Positions 1 to 5,132 of a DNA stretch of 6,516 nt are shown here, piece after piece. This stretch comes from Phycisphaerae bacterium. Its GTDB lineage: Bacteria; Planctomycetota; Phycisphaerae; UBA1845; Fen-1342. The notes under the pieces were generated by a model. It saw only the letters and a program-made list of their open reading frames with translations. It was not told where the DNA came from and searched no databases. The stretch spans positions 1 through 6,516 of the forward strand of contig JALSRY010000782.1 in assembly GCA_026984555.1 (NCBI GenBank), written 5' to 3'. The stretch's first letter is position 1; each line of letters starts with the position of its first letter. Both the position numbers and the translations under genes were made by a program.

Positions 1-5
1 GGGTG

Positions 6-1403
6 TTATTGTTCGTGTTTCCACAGCTCGCGGAACGGGCGGGCGGCAGGTCTCGGGGCGTCGCGGAACGCTGTAAGCCGCTTCGCCGGGCCGGGCAGCT
101 TGCGGGTCCACTGCCCGTCGGCCCAGGGCGCGGTCGCGATGCGGGCGAGTTTCTGGGCCAGGCGGTATTTCCACGGCGACGCCAGCGCGCGGAACATCCA
201 CTCGAACGCCAGCCGGCGGGTCCACGGAACGGACTCGTCGCGGACCTGGTCACGCCGCAGGCGCACCAGCATATCGGGAATGTCGATCCGCACCGGGCAC
301 ACTTCCAGGCACAACCCGCACAAGCTCGACGCCTGCGGCAGGTCGGCGTAATGGTCCTTGTCGCACAGCAGCGGCGCCAGCAGTTTGCCGATCGGGCCGG
401 GATAGACGTTGCCGTAAGCGTGCCCGCCGATGCGGCGATAGACCGGGCAGGCGTTGAGGCAGGCGCCGCAGCGGATGCAGCGCAGGACCTCGCGGTACTC
501 GCTCTGGAGGATGCGGCGTCGGCCGGCGTCGAGGATCACGACGTGGAGTTGTTCGGGGCCGTCGGGGTCGGTGGGACGGCGGGGGCCGTTGATGAGCGAG
601 GTGTAGACGGTGATGGGCTGGCCGGTGCTGGAACGCGCCAGGATCTTGAGAAAAACCGCCAGATCGACCATGCGCGGGATGACCTTCTCGATTCCCATCA
701 GCGCCACGTGCACCCGCGGCCGCGTGGTCGAAAGCCGCCCGTTACCCTCGTTGGTGCAGATGCAGATGGTGCCCGTCTCGGCGACGGCGAAGTTGACGCC
801 GCTGATGCCCAGGTCGCAGCGACGGAAGATGTCGCGCAGGTAGCGGCGGGCGTGCATCGTGAGCGCCTGCGGGTCTTCGGTGTACTCGACGCCGATCTCG
901 CGGGTGAACGCCCGGGCGATGATCTTGCGGTTCTTGTGGATGATCGGCGTGACGATGTGGCTGGGGCGGTCGTGATCGAGCTGCACGATGAACTCGCCCA
1001 GGTCGGTTTCGACCACGCGCACGCCGGCGGCCTGGAGGGCGGCGTTGAGCCCGGTCTCCTCGCTGGTCATCGACTTGGACTTGACGGCGAGCTTCGAGTC
1101 GTTGTCGCGGGCGATCCCCGCGATGATGCGGTTGGCATCGTCGGCGGTCCGGGCGAGATGGACCCGGCCGCCGAGCGATTCGACACTGGCGATGAACTGA
1201 TCGAGATAGCGGTCGAGGTTTTCGACGGTGTGCTGCTTGATGTCGCGCGCCAGGTCACGCAACGCCTCGAAATTGTCCACCTCGGCGACGGCGGCGGCGC
1301 GGGCGTCGATCTTCTTGGTCGCCGCGTTGTCGATCGCGGCGCGCACCACGTCGTCGGCCAGGGCGGTCTCTACGTTACGCTCGAACCAGGTCGGGTCGCT
1401 CAT
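6..1403 (-). CDS. lutB: LutB/LldF-type iron-sulfur subunit of L-lactate dehydrogenase
   Basis: This 465-residue protein is close to the usual LutB length (about 475). In the LutABC family it carries the 4Fe-4S centres of a cytoplasmic complex that oxidises L-lactate to pyruvate. Residues ~60-300 form the LUD domain, with the segment VAETGTICICTNEGNGRL (~206-224). A ferredoxin-like part follows: CIRCGACLNACP at 309-320 (Cys 309, 312, 315, 319), then GGHAYGNVYPGPIG, then LCGLCLEVCP (Cys 362, 365, 369). The fourth Cys often found just before that last motif is Ser here; the family varies at this point. The C-terminal tail is basic and ends normally, so the gene is complete. The ATG is chosen because it overlaps the lutA stop (ATGA); the frame stays open upstream but that part is lutA in another frame. 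No strong Shine-Dalgarno is seen, so translational coupling is likely. No membrane segment or signal peptide is visible. The paralogous role of LutB-like proteins in oxidising other hydroxy acids cannot be excluded. Confidence 0.93.
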   Translation of the reverse strand: MSDPTWFERNVETALADDVVRAAIDNAATKKIDARAAAVAEVDNFEALRDLARDIKQHTVENLDRYLDQFIASVESLGGRVHLARTADDANRIIAGIARDNDSKLAVKSKSMTSEETGLNAALQAAGVRVVETDLGEFIVQLDHDRPSHIVTPIIHKNRKIIARAFTREIGVEYTEDPQALTMHARRYLRDIFRRCDLGISGVNFAVAETGTICICTNEGNGRLSTTRPRVHVALMGIEKVIPRMVDLAVFLKILARSSTGQPITVYTSLINGPRRPTDPDGPEQLHVVILDAGRRRILQSEYREVLRCIRCGACLNACPVYRRIGGHAYGNVYPGPIGKLLAPLLCDKDHYADLPQASSLCGLCLEVCPVRIDIPDMLVRLRRDQVRDESVPWTRRLAFEWMFRALASPWKYRLAQKLARIATAPWADGQWTRKLPGPAKRLTAFRDAPRPAARPFRELWKHEQ

Positions 1404-2146
1404 GGCTGGTCGTCCATCAGGCCCAGCGCTTCGGCGAGCACTTCGGCCAGGTGCTTGAACTTCACGCTCGCGCCGCAACGCCGCGCGGTTCCCTCGATGG
1501 TCATGGTGCAGCCGGCCTCGTTGGAGATGACGATTTCGGCGCCGGTTCGCCGGATCGCATCGAGCTTGTCGCGGGCCATCGCGTTGCTGATGTTGGGGTA
1601 GATCGCACCGAACGCCCCGCCGAACCCGCAGCACTGGTTGAGTTGCTCCAGCGGGCGGTAGTCGATCCCGCCGAGGCTGCTGACCATTCGGGCGGCTTGC
1701 TCGGCGGACATGAGGCCGCGGAGGTGGCAACTGTAGTGATAGGTGATCGGGCGCGACGGATCGACGCGGATCGACGCGAAATCGACCTTGAGCACGTCGG
1801 CGAGGAACCGGCCGAACTCCCAGGTTCGCTCGGCGAGGCTGCGTGATTTTTCGGCGTAGGCGGGATCCGTCGCCAGCAGCTCGGGCAAATGGTGAATCAC
1901 CATCGCCGCACAGGAGCCCGACGGTGTGACCACGCGCTCGTACCCCTCGAACACGTCGATCAGTCGGCGGCCCATCGCGGCGGCCTCGTCGTGGAAGCCG
2001 TTGTTATAGGCCGGCTGGCCGCAGCAGGTCTGCCCGGGCGGGAAGTGCAGCGTGCAGCCGAAATGCCGCAGCACGCGCACGACCGCCACGCCGACGCGCG
2101 GGGCGAAGGTGTCGGTCAGGCAAGTGACAAACAGGGCGACATCCAT
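1400..2146 (-). CDS. lutA: LutA/LldE-type cysteine-rich (CCG domain) subunit of L-lactate dehydrogenase
   Basis: This 248-residue protein (family about 240) has two cysteine-rich CCG (DUF224) domains. In domain 1, Cys9, Cys41-Cys42 (TCCGQPAYNNG) and Cys79 (PSGSC) are spaced C-x31-CC-x36-C. In domain 2, Cys140, Cys172-Cys173 (QCCGFGGAFG) and Cys213 (NEAGC) are spaced C-x31-CC-x39-C. Such domains bind iron-sulfur clusters in LutA, GlcF and heterodisulfide reductase subunit B. Here LutA is expected to pair with LutB, and with a LutC not in view, for L-lactate oxidation to pyruvate. The chosen ATG at 2146 begins MDVALFVTCLTD, the normal family N-terminus, 4 nt after the rhaB stop. An in-frame ATG at 2200 would add 18 unconserved residues overlapping rhaB and is less likely. 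The stop overlaps the lutB start by 4 nt. No clear Shine-Dalgarno precedes the start, so translation probably depends on ribosomes finishing rhaB. Confidence 0.93.
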   Translation of the reverse strand: MDVALFVTCLTDTFAPRVGVAVVRVLRHFGCTLHFPPGQTCCGQPAYNNGFHDEAAAMGRRLIDVFEGYERVVTPSGSCAAMVIHHLPELLATDPAYAEKSRSLAERTWEFGRFLADVLKVDFASIRVDPSRPITYHYSCHLRGLMSAEQAARMVSSLGGIDYRPLEQLNQCCGFGGAFGAIYPNISNAMARDKLDAIRRTGAEIVISNEAGCTMTIEGTARRCGASVKFKHLAEVLAEALGLMDDQP

Positions 2147-2150
2147 GGCG

Positions 2151-3698
2151 TCAGTTCGTTCGGGGGCGATGCCCGCCCCGCGGTTCTTGTTCTGTTTCAT
2201 CCGCCGTCAGCACGGCGGCGAAGCGCCGGCGGGCTTCGGCCCAGTCGTCAGGCGCGCGCGGTTCGTAGCGATCCAGGTTCGTCGATCGGGTCACGATCTG
2301 CCGGATTTCGTCGAGCGATCCGACCCGTCCCAGCGCCATCGCCTGGAGCAGACAATTCCCCATCGCGGTCGCTTCCGCCGGACCGGCGATGACCTGCTTG
2401 CCCGTCGCGTCGGCCGTGAGCTGGCAGAGCAGCCGGTTGTTGATGCCACCGCCGACAATGTGGACGACGCGGATCGTCCGCCCGGTGAGCCGCTCCGCGG
2501 CCCGCAACACATGGTCAACCTTGAGCGCGAGGCTTTCGAGCACGCAGCGGATGACCTGGCCGTCCGTTTGCGGAACCGGCTGGTCCGTCGCCGCACAGCG
2601 ATCGCGGATGAGGCGCGGCATGTCCCCCGGAGAAGCGAAGCGCGGCCAGTCGGGATCGATGAACGACACCCGCGGCGGGGCGGTGGCGGCCATGTCGGCC
2701 AGCTCGGCAAACGAACAGGTGCGGCCCTGCGCGGCCCAGGTACGCCGGCATTCCTGCACCAGCCACAAGCCCGTCAAGTTGCTCAAAAAACGGATCGTTC
2801 CCGCGACGCCGGCTTCGTTGGTGAAGTCGGCGGCCAGCGCGTCGGCGGTGGTGATCGGCCGGTCCAGCTCGACACCCACGAGCGACCAGGTGCCCGAGCT
2901 GATGTAGGCCCAGTCGTCAGAGCCGGTGCGGGCGCCGGTGGCGACACACGGGACGGCGGCGACGGCGCAGGCGGTGTCGTGGCCGGCGGGAGCGATTACG
3001 GAGGTTGGTTGCAGGCCGGTTTCATCGAGGACGCTCTCGTGCAGCGGCCCGATCGGCGTAGCGGGATCGGCGATCGGCGGCATGATGCGAGCGGGGATGT
3101 CCAACCGGTCCAGCAGGTCGCGCACCCACGTACCGGTGCGGGCGTCGAGCAGTTGCGACGTGCTCGCGATCGTCCGCTCGCTGCGCCGCTGCCCGGTGAG
3201 CCAGTAGCTCAGCAGGTCGGGCATGAACAGCAGCGTCTCGGCCTCGTCGAGCAGCCGGCTCGGCCCCAGCCGCAACGCGAGCAACTGGTAGAGCGTGTTG
3301 AGCTCCATGAACTGGATGCCGGTGCGCGTGTAGATCTCTTCGCGCGCGGCGCGCCGGAACGCTTCGGCGAACATGCCGCGCGTGCGTGCGTCGCGATAGT
3401 GGCCGGGCAGGTCGAGCAGTTCGCCGGCGGCCGAGAGCAGGCCGAAGTCCACGCCCCAGGTGTCGATGCCGACGCCGTCCAGTGCGATTCCCTGGGCGCC
3501 GCAGGTGGCCAGGCCGGTCTTGATTTCCTGCAAGAGACGTGGCGCGTCCCAATAGAGATGATCGAGGATGCGGACCGGGCCGTTCTCGAAGCGGTGAACT
3601 TCCTCCAGCGTGAGCCGCTCGCCGTCGAAGCGCCCGAGTATTGCCCGCCCGCTCGACGCGCCCAGATCGAAGGCGAGAGTATTGCACGTTGCGGCCAT
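2151..3698 (-). CDS. rhaB: L-rhamnulokinase (FGGY carbohydrate kinase)
   Basis: This FGGY-family kinase phosphorylates L-rhamnulose to L-rhamnulose-1-phosphate with ATP in the cytoplasm, the second step of L-rhamnose breakdown. Its 515 residues compare with about 489 in E. coli RhaB; the excess is mainly a polar C-terminal tail. The N-terminal phosphate loop DLGASSGRA (11-19) is RhaB-type, with Ser-Ser where many FGGY kinases differ. It is followed by GIDTWGVDFGLL (77-88), GHDTA (239-243, with the likely catalytic base Asp241), the second phosphate motif YISSGTWSL (265-273), and the adenosine region IVGGGINNRLLCQL (414-427) with GPAEATAMGN (439-448). These motifs favour rhamnulokinase over xylulokinase or fuculokinase. 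The ATG is chosen because the family N-terminus begins right there (MAATCNTLAFDLGASSG). The upstream frame is open but not protein-like. No Shine-Dalgarno is visible. It is the first gene of rhaB-lutA-lutB and is divergent from the ACT-domain gene. Substrate specificity within the RhaB/FucK/RhuK group is assigned from motifs only. Confidence 0.92.
   Translation of the reverse strand: MAATCNTLAFDLGASSGRAILGRFDGERLTLEEVHRFENGPVRILDHLYWDAPRLLQEIKTGLATCGAQGIALDGVGIDTWGVDFGLLSAAGELLDLPGHYRDARTRGMFAEAFRRAAREEIYTRTGIQFMELNTLYQLLALRLGPSRLLDEAETLLFMPDLLSYWLTGQRRSERTIASTSQLLDARTGTWVRDLLDRLDIPARIMPPIADPATPIGPLHESVLDETGLQPTSVIAPAGHDTACAVAAVPCVATGARTGSDDWAYISSGTWSLVGVELDRPITTADALAADFTNEAGVAGTIRFLSNLTGLWLVQECRRTWAAQGRTCSFAELADMAATAPPRVSFIDPDWPRFASPGDMPRLIRDRCAATDQPVPQTDGQVIRCVLESLALKVDHVLRAAERLTGRTIRVVHIVGGGINNRLLCQLTADATGKQVIAGPAEATAMGNCLLQAMALGRVGSLDEIRQIVTRSTNLDRYEPRAPDDWAEARRRFAAVLTADETEQEPRGGHRPRTN
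2163..2179 (-). other. Hairpin just upstream of lutA, inside the end of rhaB
   Basis: Read on the minus strand, GGGGCG and CGCCCC form a perfect 6-bp stem with a 5-nt loop, ending 16 nt before the lutA ATG. It lies within the last codons of rhaB, so a ribosome translating rhaB to its stop would melt it. The stem is seen directly. A role in coupling lutA translation to rhaB translation is inference, and in GC-rich DNA such a stem can occur by chance. Confidence 0.35.
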
Positions 3699-3704
3699 GG
3701 GGGA

Positions 3705-3731
3705 ATCGTAAACGCCGGCGTCGGAACACAA
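3705..3731 (-). promoter_or_regulatory. Weak candidate promoter for rhaB-lutAB, possibly leaderless
   Basis: On the minus strand a -10-like TACGAT (rc of 3705-3710, 4 of 6 match to TATAAT) lies 6 nt before the rhaB ATG. TTGTGT (rc of 3726-3731, 3 of 6 match to TTGACA) lies 15 bp upstream of it. Transcription would then start at or within a base of the A of the start codon, giving a leaderless message. That agrees with the missing Shine-Dalgarno (TCCCCC precedes the ATG). The match is weak and the spacer is short, so this is tentative. Confidence 0.25.
3712..3721. repeat. 10-bp perfect palindrome ACGCCGGCGT upstream of rhaB
   Basis: ACGCCGGCGT is its own reverse complement. It sits 14 bp upstream of the rhaB start, in the spacer of the candidate rhaB promoter, which is where a repressor operator would act. 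GC-rich palindromes of this size also arise by chance, so operator function is only a suggestion. Confidence 0.3.
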
Positions 3732-3903
3732 AACCCCTCTTGAGCGTGCCATGGGATCGGCGGGTTGGTCGCCGGGGCTCGTTGCGTTCGGCGCCTGCAT
3801 GAAAAGGGGGCGTCGCGTCGCTGGTGCGCGCGGTTCGGTGAGGGGGCTGGTCAGCCCGGCTCACGACCGGGCGTGAAGGAACGCACCCCGGATGGCGGCC
3901 GGT

Positions 3904-3915
3904 GGCGCATGCGCC
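3904..3915. repeat. 12-bp perfect palindrome GGCGCATGCGCC
   Basis: This sequence is exactly self-complementary. It lies in the middle of the divergent intergenic region, about 27 bp upstream of the candidate -35 box of the ACT gene and about 200 bp from rhaB. The position suits a regulator-binding site serving either direction. No family-specific operator consensus is recognised. Confidence 0.35.
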
Positions 3916-3941
3916 GCGGACGTGCGGTTCGGCGCGGGCGC

Positions 3942-3970
3942 TTTCGATTGTCTGCGGCTGTCGATATACT
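3942..3970 (+). promoter_or_regulatory. Candidate sigma-70-type promoter for the ACT-domain gene
   Basis: TATACT at 3965-3970 matches the -10 consensus at 5 of 6 positions and is one of few AT-rich spots in this stretch. TTTCGA at 3942-3947 is a poor -35 (3 of 6) at the ideal 17-bp spacing. Transcription would begin near 3977, leaving a leader of about 90 nt before the ATG at 4068. The initial transcribed sequence overlaps a TTGGGTTG direct repeat. Confidence 0.4.
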
Positions 3971-4054
3971 TGGGTTGGTTGGGTTGCGTCGTGCGCCGGC
4001 ACGATCAGCGGATCGGTCTTCACGCGGCCCAGGCACGACGCCCGCACTTCGGCC

Positions 4055-4060
4055 AGAGGG
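4055..4060 (+). promoter_or_regulatory. Ribosome binding site that fixes the ACT-gene start
   Basis: AGAGGG lies 7 nt before the ATG at 4068, a good Shine-Dalgarno spacing. It decides the start: the nearby ATG at 4063 is only 2 nt away and reads ATG-CCA-TGA, stopping at once. The presence of this site shows that the ACT protein is initiated independently and is not the tail of a longer protein. Confidence 0.6.
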
Positions 4061-4067
4061 CTATGCC

Positions 4068-4619
4068 ATGAGCGACAACGCCAGTCCCGAAGAGGTCGCC
4101 GTTCGCAGTACCGCACTCAAGACGGGAGTCAGCCGGATCACGCTGCGCGGTGTGCCCCACCAGGCCGGCATCGCGGCACGGTTTTTTCGCGAGATCGGCG
4201 ATCAGCAGATCAACGTGTCCGACATCATCCAGAGCGTCAGCAACGGCGGCAGCAACGTGACGATGTCGTTTACGGTCTCCAGCGAACAGACCGCCCGCGC
4301 GCGGGCCGCCAGCGAGGACTTCGTGCGCCAGTATGAGGGTTCCCGGATCGAGGTCACCGAAAACCTCGCCCGGTTGCGGGTCGTCGGCATGGGCATGCGC
4401 ACGCATAGCGGCGTCGCGGCGAAGCTGTTTGAAGCGGTCGCCGCCGAGGGCATCAACATCGAGAACATCTCCACCAGCGAGATCGTGATCAGTGTGCTGG
4501 TTCCCGCCGAGCAGGGGCCGCGGGCGCTTGCCGCCGTGCGCAAGGCGTTTGGGCTGCTGGACGAAGCCGAGGACGAGGCCGCCGACGGTGGCGCCCTGGA
4601 GCCGGATCTCGACCTCTGA
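4068..4619 (+). CDS. Stand-alone tandem ACT-domain protein resembling the aspartate kinase regulatory domain
   Basis: This 183-residue protein matches the C-terminal regulatory half of aspartate kinase with no catalytic kinase domain. ACT unit 1 covers about 23-94: [17 protein letters not shown], then [24 protein letters not shown] unit 2 covers about 102-165: [20 protein letters not shown], then [18 protein letters not shown]. The [11 protein letters not shown] and INI-x-x-ISTSEI-x-ISV blocks are signatures of the lysine/threonine-binding ACT pair. The C-terminal ~17 residues are acidic and non-conserved. In some bacteria an equivalent beta subunit is made by internal initiation within lysC. 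Here the upstream DNA does not encode a kinase, and a good Shine-Dalgarno precedes the ATG, so this is a separate gene. It may act in trans as a regulatory subunit of a kinase encoded elsewhere, or as an independent amino-acid sensor; both are inference. It is probably co-transcribed with the thioesterase gene 101 bp downstream. Confidence 0.9.
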   Translation: MSDNASPEEVAVRSTALKTGVSRITLRGVPHQAGIAARFFREIGDQQINVSDIIQSVSNGGSNVTMSFTVSSEQTARARAASEDFVRQYEGSRIEVTENLARLRVVGMGMRTHSGVAAKLFEAVAAEGINIENISTSEIVISVLVPAEQGPRALAAVRKAFGLLDEAEDEAADGGALEPDLDL

Positions 4620-4665
4620 CGATCCGGCACGGCGGGCGGCGCGTGTTACGAACAGACGGAGAGGC

Positions 4666-4687
4666 GCGCTCGCCCGGTGGCGGGCGC
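4666..4687 (+). other. Strong hairpin between the ACT and thioesterase genes
   Basis: GCGCTCGCC (4666-4674) pairs with GGCGGGCGC (4679-4687) over 9 bp including one T-G wobble, closing a 4-nt CGGT loop. It starts 47 nt after the ACT-gene stop and ends 33 nt before the thioesterase ATG. No T-run follows, so it is not a classical terminator. It could stabilise or separate the two messages, or slow elongation; no function is demonstrated. Confidence 0.4.
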
Positions 4688-4720
4688 TGTGGTCCGTCGC
4701 CGGTGGCGGAAAGAACGCCC

Positions 4721-5119
4721 ATGAACGCATCCGTTCCATCACCTGCCTGCCCGTCGCTGCGCGTCATGATGATGCCCCGCGACACCAACGCTCACGGGAC
4801 GATCTTCGGCGGTGTCTTGCTGAGCTACATCGACCAGGCCGGCGCGATCGAAGCCCGCAAGAGCGCGCCGCATCGTTTCGTCACCGTCGCGATCGACGGC
4901 GTCGAGTTCAAACAGCCGGTGTTCGTCGGCGACGTATTGTCGTTTTACACGCGCGTCGTGCGTGTCGGGCGCACATCGTTGACCGTGCAGGTTGACGTGG
5001 AGGCCCAGCGTTTTCGCGACCCGAGCGAAATCGTGCCCGTGACGAGCGCGACGCTGGTATACGTCGGGATCGATGCGCAACGCAGGCCGACGCCCGTGTC
5101 GTCACCGCCGGCCCCCTGA
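4721..5119 (+). CDS. YciA-like acyl-CoA thioesterase (hot-dog fold)
   Basis: This enzyme of 132 residues, the same length as E. coli YciA, is expected to hydrolyse acyl-CoA to free acid and CoA in the cytoplasm. The family motif [14 protein letters not shown] at 18-31 is followed by a helix with the likely catalytic Asp38 ([11 protein letters not shown]). Next come [22 protein letters not shown] (~65-86) and [13 protein letters not shown], the usual strands of the hot-dog sheet. The ATG at 4721 is chosen by alignment with the family N-terminus; an earlier in-frame ATG at 4643 would add 26 unconserved residues. Only a weak Shine-Dalgarno (GCGGA about 10 nt upstream) is present. The gene follows the ACT-domain gene on the same strand and ends 13 bp from the converging acyl-CoA dehydrogenase stop. 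Chain-length preference cannot be read from the sequence. Confidence 0.9.
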   Translation: MNASVPSPACPSLRVMMMPRDTNAHGTIFGGVLLSYIDQAGAIEARKSAPHRFVTVAIDGVEFKQPVFVGDVLSFYTRVVRVGRTSLTVQVDVEAQRFRDPSEIVPVTSATLVYVGIDAQRRPTPVSSPPAP

Positions 5120-5132
5120 GTGCCCGAAGCGT

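Larger units (their letters stand above)
3699..4067. other. Divergent intergenic region, no credible gene
   Basis: These 369 bases separate the rhaB start from the ACT-protein start. The reading frames crossing it are arginine-rich, low-complexity translations without family motifs, typical of non-coding GC-rich DNA. It contains candidate promoters for both directions, two perfect palindromes (3712-3721 and 3904-3915), and a hairpin at 3851-3876 (TCA-GCCCGG, 7-nt loop, CCGGGC, one bulged base, TGA). It also holds a direct repeat of TTGGGTTG at 3970-3986. There is no T-run after the hairpin on either strand, so it is not an intrinsic terminator. Confidence 0.7.

Noticed and set aside
359..370. 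Loss of an iron-sulfur ligand in LutB (Ser at the position before LCGLC)
   Set aside because: LutB-family proteins vary at this position as far as I recall, so a lone Ser is not good evidence for a defective cluster. Coordinates here are residue numbers of the protein.
3..1601. Plus-strand open frame of 532 codons opposite lutB and lutA
   Set aside because: Its translation has no family motifs and is Arg/Gly/Ala/Asp-rich. The opposite strand encodes clear LutB and LutA with conserved cysteines; this is the usual open antisense frame of GC-rich genes.
1404..1730. N-terminal extension of LutB into the lutA region
   Set aside because: The frame is open upstream, but the added residues are Arg/Pro-rich and not LutB-like, and the region is lutA in another frame. 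The ATGA overlap gives a natural start.
2052..3743. Plus-strand open frame of 563 codons opposite rhaB
   Set aside because: Low-complexity, Arg- and Gly-rich translation without motifs, fully antisense to a well-supported rhamnulokinase.
3799..3876. 25-codon plus-strand reading frame in the divergent region
   Set aside because: No Shine-Dalgarno, no recognisable content, and its Arg-rich composition is what random GC-rich DNA gives.
3970..3990. G-quadruplex
   Set aside because: Only three runs of two or more G are present in the GGGTTGGTTGGGTTG stretch, so the motif is incomplete.
3765..4067. N-terminal extension of the ACT protein
   Set aside because: The open in-frame upstream stretch is Arg/Gly-rich with no kinase motifs, and a good Shine-Dalgarno precedes the ATG at 4068.
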